21,149 nt of DNA from CALKGK01 sp964649515 (GCA_964649515.1 CAZYPV010000058.1:1-21149), one strand, 5' to 3'. Positions 1-7,901 are shown, counted from the first letter of the stretch. Numbers and translations: made by a program. Notes: a model not told the origin generated them from the letters alone.

Positions 1-1251
1 AACGGATGGTGGCAAGCAGTAGTGAGTTCAAGCTGTGATCCGGGGAACTCAGCACCTTTTGATGCGTCCATCTTGTATGTGGAAGGCGAAAATGTGGATG
101 TTTATTTAACGAGTGACGGCAGTGAATACACTTATTCCTATTCCGGTCCATTCGAAAGCGATGGGTGCACGGCTACTTTCAATGGCATTACTCTTTACTT
201 GAATGACGACGGTGTGCCGCAATCTACTGAGGAAATTAATGGTAACTGTTTGTATCTGCTGAATGGAAATGCCGGGTGTTCAGATCCGCTCGCTTGCAAT
301 TATGATTCTGAAGTGCAATTCATTGTTCAGGAGCTTTGTATTTATCCAACGGGAAGGGTACTCGGTTGCACCTATGCCAATGCCAACAACTACAACCCTG
401 ATGCCAATTGGGACGATGGTTCTTGCGTATACACTTCGAATTCTTGCAGCACTCCTTACGTTGTAGTAAGTGTAGATAATACTGATTTACCAACTTCTAT
501 GGCTGGGATTTACTACTTATCCAATGAATGTACAAGTGATGAAGGCCCCGCTTTTTCTGATAGTGTTGATGATTCTATTTGCTTCAAAAAGGCATCTTGT
601 AGTGAATGGCGAATATGGAATACGGGTTGTGGTTGGGAGATAGGAAGAATGGAGGAACAAAGCAGCTCTGGTCCAGAGTTTTCGTATAGCGAATGGCAGC
701 GCTATGCCCGTTCATATACTGGTCTTTGCTCGCAAATGCCTTCCATTCAGGAGGGAATTGAGGCACTAGAGACGATGACTTACTATAATGTGTTTGGAGA
801 TGTCCTTTCAGGCGTGAGTTCGAGTTTACATTTTTGTTCGGGGTGTACAGACGAACAAGCAAGTAATTATGATCCTACGGTATCTGAAGATGACGGTTCA
901 TGTGTTTACCTGGGTTGCACCTACACCAACGCTAATAATTATGATCCCAACGCCAATGCAGACGACGGCTCTTGCAACTTTGACCAGCCCGTGCCTGCGG
1001 GTTGTATGGATGAAACGGCTTGCAATTACAATCCCTTGGCAGAAATTTCGCAGCCCGATGTTTGTGATTACCTGTGCCTCGGATGTACTTATGAGTTTGC
1101 CGAAAATTACCATCCTTCTGCTACTGTGGACAATGGTTCTTGTATCGTTATTGTAGCCACCAACTTCGGCGATTTTAACGATGACGGAGCGGTAAACTCG
1201 GGAGATCTTCTTCTTTTCTTGAATGTTTTCGGAACAAATTATACCGATTAA
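1..1251 (+). CDS. Secreted Cys-rich repeat protein with dockerin-like C-terminus (5' partial)
   Basis: The frame is open from base 1 (it reads N-G-W-W-Q-A-V-V), so the true start lies outside the window; the GTG at 22 is only an internal codon. The visible 416 residues contain six Cys-rich repeats of the type GCTxxxAxNYxPxAxxDDGSC. A non-repeat, Cys-containing segment of unknown family (about 439-840) separates repeat 2 from repeat 3. The C-terminus carries one dockerin-like, calcium-loop motif (G-D-F-N-D-D-G-A-V-N-S-G-D-L-L, 1168-1212) followed by L-N-V-F-G. Repeats of this kind are common in large extracellular proteins of marine Bacteroidota, and a lone terminal GD(L/F)NxDG...DLLxFL motif often ends them. 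Export is therefore inferred, though no signal peptide is visible because the start is missing. I see no typical type IX secretion C-terminal domain. Function unknown; adhesion or surface structure is possible. A strong terminator follows. Confidence 0.85.
   Translation, partial: NGWWQAVVSSSCDPGNSAPFDASILYVEGENVDVYLTSDGSEYTYSYSGPFESDGCTATFNGITLYLNDDGVPQSTEEINGNCLYLLNGNAGCSDPLACNYDSEVQFIVQELCIYPTGRVLGCTYANANNYNPDANWDDGSCVYTSNSCSTPYVVVSVDNTDLPTSMAGIYYLSNECTSDEGPAFSDSVDDSICFKKASCSEWRIWNTGCGWEIGRMEEQSSSGPEFSYSEWQRYARSYTGLCSQMPSIQEGIEALETMTYYNVFGDVLSGVSSSLHFCSGCTDEQASNYDPTVSEDDGSCVYLGCTYTNANNYDPNANADDGSCNFDQPVPAGCMDETACNYNPLAEISQPDVCDYLCLGCTYEFAENYHPSATVDNGSCIVIVATNFGDFNDDGAVNSGDLLLFLNVFGTNYTD
274..1149 (+). 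repeat. Six protein-level GCT...NY.P...DDGSC repeats
   Basis: The copies lie at about 274-348 (degenerate), 364-432, 841-909, 913-981, 1000-1077 (degenerate) and 1081-1149. Copies 2, 3, 4 and 6 share Gly-Cys-Thr at the start, Asn-Tyr in the middle, and Asp-Asp/Asn-Gly-Ser-Cys near the end, about 22-23 residues each. Copies 1 and 5 have the variant GC(S/M)D-x-x-A-C-N-Y with a different second half. Copies 3 and 4 are separated by a single codon. The conserved Cys at each end suggests a disulfide within every repeat, and the Asp cluster could bind calcium; both are inferences. Confidence 0.85.
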
Positions 1252-1275
1252 AGGAAGTATCGTTTTTTCAAATCC

Positions 1276-1310
1276 AAAAAGAAGGAGTCCACCAACGGGC
1301 TCCTTTTTTC
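1276..1310 (+). terminator. Intrinsic terminator after the repeat protein
   Basis: A stem ggagtcc (1284-1290) pairs with gggctcc (1297-1303), with one G-U pair and a 6-base loop. It is flanked by an A-rich run before it and TTTTTTC after it, so the A and T tracts extend the stem. It lies 25 bases after the stop codon. Confidence 0.85.
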
Positions 1311-1360
1311 TTGGGCTGAATCGAAGTGCCCCTTGTAAGGTCCATCCCCCTCAAAATCCG

Positions 1361-1368
1361 TACTTTTG
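1361..1368 (+). promoter_or_regulatory. Bacteroidota-type -7 box for the yicC operon
   Basis: TACTTTTG matches the Bacteroidota -7 consensus TAnnTTTG exactly and lies 14 bases before the yicC ATG, after the preceding terminator. The nearest TTG that could serve as -33 element (1333-1335) is about 25 bases upstream, which is long, so only the -7 box is well supported. A short leader is implied. Confidence 0.55.
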
Positions 1369-1382
1369 CCAAAATCTTTTGC

Positions 1383-2255
1383 ATGATTCTATCCATGACC
1401 GGCTATGGAAAGGCCGAAGGAACCATCGGAACCCGAAAATTTACCGTTGAATTGCGCTCTTTAAACAGCAAGCAGTTTGATCTCAACGTTCGCATGCCAA
1501 GCATGTTCAAAGAAAAGGAGATGGCTTTGAGAACCTTTCTAGCCCAAGAGGTGGGAAGAGGGAAGTCAGACCTCACCATCTTCTACGAGGCTTCCTCGGA
1601 AGAGAAGAAAATATCCGTGAACAAACCGCTCATGCTTTCCTACCAAAAAGACTTCCAAGAAGTGGCGCAAGCTTTTGGTCAGGAAAACCCCGATTATTTG
1701 GGAGCCATTATGCGCATACCGGATGTCCTTCGGCCCGAAAAAGAAGAGCTCAATGAAGACGAATGGAGCCAGATTATGGAGTTGGTGAAAACGGCTTTGA
1801 AGGGCTTCATCGGCTACCGAACGCAAGAAGGAGAAGTGCTCTACCACGATTTCAAGTCAAGAATCAACACCATCCTTCAACTTCAAGAAGAATTGGGTCC
1901 GCTCATCGATGCCCGTGTAAACCGAACCAAGGAACGCATCAAAAACAACCTCAATGAATGGATTGAAGCAGATAAAATCGATACCAACCGCTTCGAGCAA
2001 GAGATGATCTACTATCTCGAAAAAATGGACGTTACCGAAGAGCTTGTTCGCCTGACTGGAAATTGCAACTATTTTCTTGAAATCCTCGAAGATGGTGAGA
2101 TGCAAGGGAAGAAATTGGGTTTCATTTCACAAGAGATTGGAAGGGAAGTGAACACGCTCGGATCCAAAGCCAACGATGCAGAAATGCAACGAAGAGTGGT
2201 TCAAATGAAAGACGAACTCGAAAAAATAAAAGAGCAAATTCTCAATGTCCTCTAA
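1383..2255 (+). CDS. yicC: YicC family endoribonuclease
   Basis: A 290-residue protein. The ATG at 1383 is chosen because the product then begins M-I-L-S-M-T-G-Y-G-K-A, the classical N-terminus of the YicC/YloC family; an in-frame start at 1326 would put 19 unrelated residues ahead of it and lies upstream of the -7 box. The N-terminal domain has the family segment VELRSLNSKQFDLNVR at about residues 21-36. The C-terminal DUF1732 region has the family hallmark EIGREVNTLGSKANDAEMQ near the end, followed by a helix of charged residues. Members are metal-dependent endoribonucleases linked to RNA and small-RNA turnover; the cellular target here is not known. It overlaps gmk by 11 bases, so the two are almost certainly co-transcribed. 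Full family length, nothing missing. Confidence 0.95.
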   Translation: MILSMTGYGKAEGTIGTRKFTVELRSLNSKQFDLNVRMPSMFKEKEMALRTFLAQEVGRGKSDLTIFYEASSEEKKISVNKPLMLSYQKDFQEVAQAFGQENPDYLGAIMRIPDVLRPEKEELNEDEWSQIMELVKTALKGFIGYRTQEGEVLYHDFKSRINTILQLQEELGPLIDARVNRTKERIKNNLNEWIEADKIDTNRFEQEMIYYLEKMDVTEELVRLTGNCNYFLEILEDGEMQGKKLGFISQEIGREVNTLGSKANDAEMQRRVVQMKDELEKIKEQILNVL

Positions 2256-2829
2256 GCAACCATTCACCGGCAAATGCATCATCTTTTCTGCGCCTTCGGG
2301 AGCGGGAAAAACCACCATCGTGCGTTCACTTTTAGAGCGAAACATGGGCTTGGAGTTTTCGATTTCAGCCACGAGCCGAGCGCCAAGAAAAATTGAACGA
2401 GAAGGCAAAGATTACCACTATTTGAGCGTTTCGGAGTTCAAGGAAAGGGTAGCGAACGAAGAATTCATCGAGTGGGAGGAGGTCTATGAAGATCAGTATT
2501 ACGGTACTTTGAAGTCGGAAATCCAACGAATTTGGGCCGAAGGAAAGCATGTGATTTTTGATGTTGACGTGGACGGTGGAATCAGTTTGAAGAACTACTT
2601 CGGCGATGGCGCCTTGGCCATTTTCGTTCAGCCACCGAGCAAAGAACACCTTCGGGCCCGTTTGGAAGGAAGAAGCACAGAGACGCCAGAAAGCATTGAA
2701 CGCCGAATTGGTAAAGCAGATTACGAACTTCAGCAAGCGCCGAAGTTTGATCGAATACTCATCAACGACCAACTAGAAGAAGCCAAAGAGAGTGCTTTTG
2801 AAATGGTAAAATCATTCTTGGAAGATTGA
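2245..2829 (+). CDS. gmk: Guanylate kinase
   Basis: A 194-residue protein that phosphorylates GMP to GDP with ATP in the cytoplasm, feeding GTP, dGTP and (p)ppGpp pools. The P-loop SAPSGAGKTT is at residues 15-24. The GMP-binding part follows, with S-x-T-S-R-A-P-R, G-x-D-Y-H-Y and the E-F-I-E-W segment. The lid region has R-L-E-G-R and the ERR helix. Length is normal for the family. The ATG at 2245 sits inside the end of yicC, and its stop overlaps the nadD start, so translation of the three is probably coupled. The order yicC-gmk-nadD is, from general knowledge, a recurring arrangement in Bacteroidota. Confidence 0.97.
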   Translation: MSSKQPFTGKCIIFSAPSGAGKTTIVRSLLERNMGLEFSISATSRAPRKIEREGKDYHYLSVSEFKERVANEEFIEWEEVYEDQYYGTLKSEIQRIWAEGKHVIFDVDVDGGISLKNYFGDGALAIFVQPPSKEHLRARLEGRSTETPESIERRIGKADYELQQAPKFDRILINDQLEEAKESAFEMVKSFLED

Positions 2830-3446
2830 AAAAAGTAGGACTCTATTTCGGCACTTTTAACCCAGTGCATATTGGTCATTTAGTGATTGCCAATTTCATG
2901 GCAAACCACACAGATCTGGAAGAAGTGTGGATGGTCGTTACCCCGCACAACCCGCTGAAGAACCGCAGCGATCTCCTTCCCGATGAGCACCGTTTGCAAA
3001 TGGTTCGATTGGCGATAGTGGATAATCCCAAAGTATGGGCAAGCGATGTTGAGTTTGATTTGCCCCAGCCCAATTTCACGAGCAAAACCCTCGATCACCT
3101 TCTAGAAACCCATCCCGATTGCGAATTTACGCTGATCATGGGTGAAGACAACTTGCGAAGTTTCGATCGTTGGAAGGATTACCAACGCATTTTGGCCGAT
3201 TTTGACATCTTGGTTTATCCCCGTTCACAAACAGAGGGAGAAACCCGCATTGAAGCGGTCAGTGGGCTAGACTTCACTCGGGTCAAGGTTTGCGATGCAC
3301 CCAGCATCAAGATCTCTTCCACCTTCCTTCGCAACTCCATCCAGAACCAAAAGGATGTGCGCTACTTGATTCCAGATAAGGTCATCAATTACATTAGCAA
3401 CAACTATTTGTATGAAAATCGGGACAATTTGGAGGATTTGCTGTGA
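2826..3446 (+). CDS. nadD: Nicotinate-nucleotide adenylyltransferase
   Basis: A 206-residue enzyme that joins ATP and nicotinate mononucleotide to make deamido-NAD, a late step of NAD synthesis. The nucleotidyltransferase signature G-T-F-N-P-V-H-I-G-H is at residues 9-18, and the ISSTFLR motif sits near the C-terminus, both diagnostic of NadD. The substrate-site region T-P-H-N-P-L-K is at about residues 39-45. The start is a TTG (2826) overlapping the gmk stop as TTGA. No other start lies close enough to include the GTFNPVHIGH motif with its usual short N-terminus (M-K-K-V-G-L-Y-F), so this start is well supported. The rare start codon with stop overlap suggests expression by translational coupling to gmk. 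Confidence 0.96.
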   Translation: MKKVGLYFGTFNPVHIGHLVIANFMANHTDLEEVWMVVTPHNPLKNRSDLLPDEHRLQMVRLAIVDNPKVWASDVEFDLPQPNFTSKTLDHLLETHPDCEFTLIMGEDNLRSFDRWKDYQRILADFDILVYPRSQTEGETRIEAVSGLDFTRVKVCDAPSIKISSTFLRNSIQNQKDVRYLIPDKVINYISNNYLYENRDNLEDLL

Positions 3447-3464
3447 TGAGAAAGTGCTGCTGAC

Positions 3465-3902
3465 ATGAAGAAGTGTTTGCTCATGAGGAATCTCATAGCC
3501 TTTGTTTTCTTGTTCATCAGCGAGCTTGGTTTCGGTCAGAATACATCCACTGAAGACTTTAATTTAGTGGGAATTTGGACGATTACCGACTTCAACGATC
3601 CCGACCAATTTGAAGACATTTGGGAATTTACTGCGACAAATATTTTTAACGAGTTGAAGTACCCGTTTGACGGGGCTCCCAATTTGGTGCCAGACGAAAC
3701 CGGAACTTGGCTGCTTCTTGGTGAGCGCTTGCAGATCACCATTACCGGAGAGGACGTCAACGGGACCCAAAAGAATTACGAAACACCTCAAGTGATGGAA
3801 TTTGAAGTGATCGTGGATGGTTCTCAAATCATTCTCAAACTCATCGTTGATGAAGAAACGGAAGGTAGAGGGCCCGTTCGATTGAGGATGTCGAAGAGCT
3901 GA
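3465..3902 (+). CDS. Small exported protein, lipocalin-like, function unknown
   Basis: A 145-residue protein (139 if translation starts at the second ATG, 3483). The N-terminus is a clear signal peptide: a basic start, a hydrophobic run L-I-A-F-V-F-L-F-I, then S-E-L-G-F-G-Q, with cleavage likely near G-F-G/Q-N. No lipobox Cys is present at the cleavage site. The mature part begins with L-V-G-I-W-T-I-T-D-F, resembling the first strand of Bacteroidota lipocalin-like proteins (L-x-G-x-W). The rest looks rich in beta strands (W-E-F-T-A-T, L-Q-I-T-I-T, F-E-V-I-V). The family assignment rests on this faint likeness only. It lies 18 bases after nadD and could be the last gene of that operon. No terminator is evident behind it. 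Confidence 0.7.
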   Translation: MKKCLLMRNLIAFVFLFISELGFGQNTSTEDFNLVGIWTITDFNDPDQFEDIWEFTATNIFNELKYPFDGAPNLVPDETGTWLLLGERLQITITGEDVNGTQKNYETPQVMEFEVIVDGSQIILKLIVDEETEGRGPVRLRMSKS

Positions 3903-4400
3903 GCGTATCTGATCTTAATTTGACCATCACAACTTTTACCATCTTCAGGATACCAATTTCAAAGGATATTATTGAGCCTTGAATGCTTGGGATTGAAGGG
4001 ATGAGGAGGATTTTTGGAGAGGATTGCTTTGGGGTGTTGGATTGGGATTTTCTTGAAAGGAGCGGGAGAGTGATGATTGAATCGAGGTTGGTTTCTAATC
4101 TCGAAATGGCCCCGAAAAAGTCGATTTTTTTGATTTTTTTCGCGCAAAACCTGGCCCTCGCGGGCCCCACCCTAGCCCCCCACCCCCAACCTGCCATCCA
4201 GCGGGAAGAAGGTCGGGCGTTTTTACGCCACTCCCAAGCAAATCGAACACCACTTTGTAGCTGACTACGCTCCGTTTGTGAATGACCCCAATCCCCATAT
4301 TTTAAACCATCATACCACCTTCTCCAAGAGAAAAACACTTAGGATTATTTGGCTTCTCTTTCATGTGTTCTTGCATATTTTAGCGAGATTAGCATCTCAA
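3903..4400 (+). other. Long non-coding stretch before oligopeptidase B
   Basis: About 500 bases without a credible gene. The first part (3903-4100) is ordinary AT-rich or G/T-rich sequence. A run of T tracts (about 4123-4140) leads into a C-rich island (about 4150-4200) and short hairpins (see the separate entry). The last part (4290-4400) is A/T-rich and should hold the promoter of the downstream gene. A weak candidate -7 box is TATTTTAG at 4376-4383 (one base off TAnnTTTG), with a TTTG 24 bases upstream. Open frames on both strands here have low-complexity Trp/Gly/Pro-rich products and no family features. Confidence 0.6.
4153..4268. repeat. GC-rich island with three short perfect hairpins
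   Basis: Three short inverted repeats occur within 116 bases: GGCCC-tcgc-GGGCC (4153-4166), GGCGT-tttt-ACGCC (4216-4229) and GTAG-ctga-CTAC (4257-4268). A pyrimidine run (ccccaccctagccccccacc, about 4165-4184) lies between the first two. This composition differs from the surrounding intergenic DNA. It could be an interspersed repeat family, a structured leader, or chance; the sequence alone does not decide. Confidence 0.45.
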
Positions 4401-4409
4401 ATGAAAAGC

Positions 4410-6584
4410 ATGAAAAAGTTCACCGCAGCACTACTAGGAGTTAGCGCGCTTGTTGCCTGCTCCGACCAAGAAGTAAAGCAAGAAGATTCGATGAAAAAAA
4501 CGACTACTCAAACCCCATCACCCAAAAAAATTGCAGAAGAATTGACTATTCACGGAGATACGCGTGTGGATAACTACTTCTGGATGCGCTTGAGCGATGA
4601 GCAGAAAAATGCAGAAGAGGCAGATGCACAAACTCAAGATGTGCTCAACTACCTCAACGAAGAAAATGCCTACCGCGAAAAAGAAATGGCCGATACCGAA
4701 GAGTTTCAAAAGGAACTTTTCGATGAAATTGTGGGCAGAATTAAGCAAACAGATGAATCCGTGCCCACTAAGGTGAACGGCTATTGGTACTACGTTCGCT
4801 ACGAAGAAGGAAAAGAATACCCGTTCTACTGCCGAAAGAAAGAAAACATGGAGGCCGAAGAGGAGGTGATGCTCGATGTGCCGGCAATGGCGGAAGGGTT
4901 TGAATACTACCAAGTTGGCGGACAAAGCGTTTCTCCAGACAACAGCATGATTGCTTATGGCGTTGATACCGTCAGTCGAAGAGAATATACCGTCCACATC
5001 AAAAACCTCAAAACGGGAGAAATCTTGAGCGATCAGATCCCAAAAACAACGGGCGGAGCTACTTGGGCGAACGACAATAAGACCTTGTTCTACACGAAAA
5101 AAGATCCTGTTACCCTCCGTTCTTTTCAAATCTACAAACACACCCTGGGCACAGATGCTAGTCAAGATGTGCTGGTTTACGAGGAGAAAGACGAAACATT
5201 CAACACCTTCGTTTACAAAACCAAATCCAAGAAATACCTCATTATTGGAAGTGGAGCCACCGAAAGTTCGGAATATCGCTACATGGATGCGAACGACCCT
5301 AACGGTACATTTAAAATCATTCAAGAGCGGGTAGACGGACTGGAGTATAGCGTGGCACATTACCAAGACGATTTCTACATCGTTACCAATAAAGATGCGA
5401 AGAACTTCAAGTTGGTGAAAACTCCGGTGAACAAGACCACACAAGAGAATTGGGTGGACGTAATTCCGCACCGAGAAGATGTCCTCCTCGAAGGCATCGA
5501 GATTTTTAAAGACTATTTGGTGGTGGATGAGCGTAAAAATGGCTTAACCGAAATTCATGTGATGCCTTGGAATGGTGGGGATGATCATTACATTGAATTT
5601 CAAGACCCGGCCTATACCGCATACGTGGGCTACAATCCGGATTTTGATACCAAGGTGCTGAGATACGGCTACAGTTCACTCACTACGCCAAATTCTACCT
5701 ATGATTACGATTTGGGCACGAAAGAACGCACTTTGCTCAAGCAACAAGAGGTAATGGACCCCACCTTTGATCCAAACAATTACACCAGTGAGCGATTGAT
5801 GGCCATTGCTACCGATGGAACCCTCGTTCCCGTGAGCATTGTCTATAAGAAAGGAACACAGAAAAATGGAGAAAATCCACTCTTGCTCTACGGCTATGGA
5901 TCCTATGGAGCAAGCATGGACGCTTACTTCTCTAGTGTTCGATTGAGCTTGCTCGACCGTGGCTTCGTTTATGCCATTGCCCATATTCGTGGCGGACAAG
6001 AGATGGGGCGTCAATGGTATGAGAACGGTAAAAAACTCAAGAAGAAAAATACCTTCACTGACTTCATTGATTGCGGTGAATTCTTGATTCAACAAGGATA
6101 TACTTCACCAGAACACCTCTACGCCATGGGTGGAAGTGCAGGTGGATTGTTGATGGGTGCAGTCATCAATATGCGTCCCGATTTATGGAACGGAGTTGTT
6201 GCAGCGGTTCCTTTTGTGGATGTGGTGAGCACGATGTTGGACGAAAGCATTCCGCTAACCACGGGAGAATTTGACGAATGGGGAAATCCTAAAGACAGTA
6301 CCTACTACGAATACATCAAAAGCTATTCACCTTACGATAACGTGGTAGCTCAGGATTACCCCAACTTGTTGATTACAACAGGGTATTGGGATAGCCAAGT
6401 GCAGTACTGGGAGCCGGCAAAATGGTGTGCAAAATTGCGTGAACTGAAAACAGACAGCAATCAACTCTACATGTACTGCAACATGTCCACGGGTCATGGT
6501 GGTGCTAGTGGACGATTTGAACGATATAAGGAAACAGCAATGGAATACGCCTTCTTGTTACGTCTAGAAGGAATTTCAAAGTAA
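4410..6584 (+). CDS. ptrB: Oligopeptidase B-type S9A peptidase, predicted lipoprotein
   Basis: A 724-residue prolyl-oligopeptidase-family serine peptidase that cuts short peptides, in OpB typically after Arg or Lys. The fold is a seven-bladed beta-propeller (about residues 60-440) followed by an alpha/beta hydrolase domain. The catalytic triad is visible: Ser576 in GGSAGG, Asp661 in G-Y-W-D-S-Q-V-Q-Y-W, His696 in T-G-H-G-G-A-S-G-R; these surroundings match OpB better than prolyl oligopeptidase. The N-terminus is a lipoprotein signal with lipobox L-V-A-C (Cys17) followed by an acidic, low-complexity linker, so an envelope location is predicted. The start at 4410 (M-K-K-F-T) gives a standard signal; ATG 4401 would add three residues. 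The extended frame from 4278 places 44 unsupported residues ahead of the signal and is not used. A terminator follows. Confidence 0.93.
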   Translation: MKKFTAALLGVSALVACSDQEVKQEDSMKKTTTQTPSPKKIAEELTIHGDTRVDNYFWMRLSDEQKNAEEADAQTQDVLNYLNEENAYREKEMADTEEFQKELFDEIVGRIKQTDESVPTKVNGYWYYVRYEEGKEYPFYCRKKENMEAEEEVMLDVPAMAEGFEYYQVGGQSVSPDNSMIAYGVDTVSRREYTVHIKNLKTGEILSDQIPKTTGGATWANDNKTLFYTKKDPVTLRSFQIYKHTLGTDASQDVLVYEEKDETFNTFVYKTKSKKYLIIGSGATESSEYRYMDANDPNGTFKIIQERVDGLEYSVAHYQDDFYIVTNKDAKNFKLVKTPVNKTTQENWVDVIPHREDVLLEGIEIFKDYLVVDERKNGLTEIHVMPWNGGDDHYIEFQDPAYTAYVGYNPDFDTKVLRYGYSSLTTPNSTYDYDLGTKERTLLKQQEVMDPTFDPNNYTSERLMAIATDGTLVPVSIVYKKGTQKNGENPLLLYGYGSYGASMDAYFSSVRLSLLDRGFVYAIAHIRGGQEMGRQWYENGKKLKKKNTFTDFIDCGEFLIQQGYTSPEHLYAMGGSAGGLLMGAVINMRPDLWNGVVAAVPFVDVVSTMLDESIPLTTGEFDEWGNPKDSTYYEYIKSYSPYDNVVAQDYPNLLITTGYWDSQVQYWEPAKWCAKLRELKTDSNQLYMYCNMSTGHGGASGRFERYKETAMEYAFLLRLEGISK

Positions 6585-6609
6585 CAAACCCTCAATAGTG
6601 AGCTTTAGG

Positions 6610-6640
6610 ACCCGGTACATGTGCCGGGTTCTTTGTTTTT
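6610..6640 (+). terminator. Intrinsic terminator after oligopeptidase B
   Basis: The stem acccggta (6610-6617) pairs with tgccgggt (6622-6629), with one G-U pair and loop catg, followed by the T-rich run tctttgttttt. It lies 25 bases after the stop codon. Confidence 0.85.
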
Positions 6641-6661
6641 GCTTGAAAAGCGCGAACTTTG
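6632..6661 (+). promoter_or_regulatory. Probable promoter of the DUF6495 gene
   Basis: TTTG (6632-6635) lies 18 bases before GAACTTTG (6654-6661), close to the Bacteroidota pattern TTTG, then about 17-23 bases, then TAnnTTTG, with one mismatch in the -7 box. The -33 part overlaps the T tract of the preceding terminator. The leader would be about 60 bases. Confidence 0.5.
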
Positions 6662-6728
6662 CAAATTGCAAATGAAAAGTTTTGAACCGAATGGAACTGT
6701 TCTTGTTAATTTCTCTAAGAATTGAACT

Positions 6729-7217
6729 ATGAAGTACCGTTGTTTACGCAGAGATGAGTTGGAAGAAGTGACTGAGGATTTTGTGAAATTCCTTGCGAGC
6801 AATTCCATTACCAAAGAGGATTGGTCTAGAATCAAACAAGATCAGCCTGATGCTGCCCAAAAAATGATTGAATTGTTTTCCGATATCTTCTGGGACAAGG
6901 TGCTGGAAAACCTCAAATGGTGCCAAATCCGACAAAAGAAGAGCTTCCGCATTTTTCAAATCAGAGATAAGTGGGAGATGGTTCATCTTAAAATTGCTGA
7001 AGACACCCCTTACGATCTCACCAACCCCGAACACATTCAAGCCGTGGCAGGGGGCGCAGTTGGATTAGCTGGATTAGGTGTAGAAATCTTTACAGGAACG
7101 AAAGCTCTAGTGAAAGACCGGAAAAGAGAGCTTTTCGAAATGCTCGAAAACGGCGCTTTGCCCTGCAGTGAAGCCATGTGGTTGAGCTGGAAAAGCATGA
7201 CACAACAAGCCAGCTAA
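6729..7217 (+). CDS. DUF6495 family protein
   Basis: A 162-residue cytoplasmic protein with no signal peptide or convincing membrane segment. Its beginning (M-K-Y-R-C-L, then an acidic stretch E-L-E-E-V-T-E-D-F-V-K-F-L-A), followed by S-I-T-K-E-D-W, I-K and F-S-D-I-F-W-D-K-V-L-E, agrees with what I know of DUF6495, a small conserved family in Bacteroidota with no known role. After about residue 95 there is a Gly/Ala-rich segment (A-V-A-G-G-A-V-G-L-A-G-L-G) and a basic stretch K-D-R-K-R-E. It has its own probable promoter and is convergent with the HAD gene 33 bases downstream; no clear terminator lies between them. The family call is from memory of sequence pattern, so it is less sure than the gene itself. 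Confidence 0.8.
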   Translation: MKYRCLRRDELEEVTEDFVKFLASNSITKEDWSRIKQDQPDAAQKMIELFSDIFWDKVLENLKWCQIRQKKSFRIFQIRDKWEMVHLKIAEDTPYDLTNPEHIQAVAGGAVGLAGLGVEIFTGTKALVKDRKRELFEMLENGALPCSEAMWLSWKSMTQQAS

Positions 7218-7250
7218 AGGGGAATCAAGAATAGTGCTGCCTTGAAGTAC

Positions 7251-7901
7251 TCAGAGCCAAGCGGCAAATACGTCCCGAACATCTTCCTTTGCAACTTCCA
7301 AGTGATAAGCCATCAGCCCGGCCTTCAAAGCCCCTTCTACATGTTGCACACTGTCGTCGATAAACAGGGTGCGTTCAGGTTCTAGATCATGCCACTTGCA
7401 CAAGGCCAGAAAGGTCTCGGGATCGGGTTTTTTAATGCCGATTTCGTTGGAATAATGTACTTTTTCGAAGGCCGATCGGAAATAATCCAAACCAAATTGT
7501 CGATCCATCATTTGTTCAAACTCCCGAACGTGAATGGCGTTGGTATTGCTCAACAAAAAGGTGCGTTTATTCACTTTGAGTTGATGAATCAGGGCAATTC
7601 GTTCTTTCGGAATTCCAGTGAGAATACTGTTCCACGCATCTTCTAAGCGCTCATCGCTCAAGTCGCTGTGAAAGTGTTTTCTCAATGCTTCATAAAAATC
7701 GGCATCGCTAATTTTCCCGGTTTCAAGAAGGTCGAAGAGTGGGTTTTGAGCGGCTTGGGTGTATAAAGACTTGAAGTTGTCCAAGCCCAATTCTGCAAAT
7801 GCGCGAACGGGAGCATCGTAGTCAATGTGAAAAAGAACACCACCAAAATCAAAGATGATGGCATCAATTTCTTGTAAGGTAGGAAAGTGTTTTACATTCA
7901 T
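7251..7901 (-). CDS. HAD-superfamily hydrolase (subfamily IA, YihX-like)
   Basis: A haloacid dehalogenase-type phosphatase of 216 residues (219 if started at 7910). Motif I is I-F-D-F-G-G-V-L (nucleophile Asp18), motif II is L-L-S-N-T-N, motif III is the Lys in G-I-K-K-P-D-P-E, and motif IV is L-F-I-D-D-S. A helical cap lies between motifs I and II. Motif I has Gly where many HAD phosphatases carry the second, acid/base Asp; the DxGxV form occurs in the YihX-like group, which acts on sugar phosphates. Substrate is unknown. The start at 7901 gives an ATGA overlap with the stop of the upstream gene and is preferred; ATG 7910 is nine bases earlier. It is the last gene of the - strand run starting with the TonB receptor. 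Confidence 0.92.
   Translation of the reverse strand: MNVKHFPTLQEIDAIIFDFGGVLFHIDYDAPVRAFAELGLDNFKSLYTQAAQNPLFDLLETGKISDADFYEALRKHFHSDLSDERLEDAWNSILTGIPKERIALIHQLKVNKRTFLLSNTNAIHVREFEQMMDRQFGLDYFRSAFEKVHYSNEIGIKKPDPETFLALCKWHDLEPERTLFIDDSVQHVEGALKAGLMAYHLEVAKEDVRDVFAAWL

Noticed and set aside
3841..4338. - strand frame (165 codons) across the intergenic stretch, and a + strand frame at 3983-4264.
   Set aside because: Their products are low-complexity (Trp, Gly, Arg, Ser runs from the C-rich island) and look unrelated to any family; neither has a promoter-like box. A real small gene cannot be fully excluded.
4518..5471. Long - strand open frame (317 codons) opposite oligopeptidase B.
   Set aside because: It is antisense to the propeller of a well-supported peptidase and its product has no recognisable domain.
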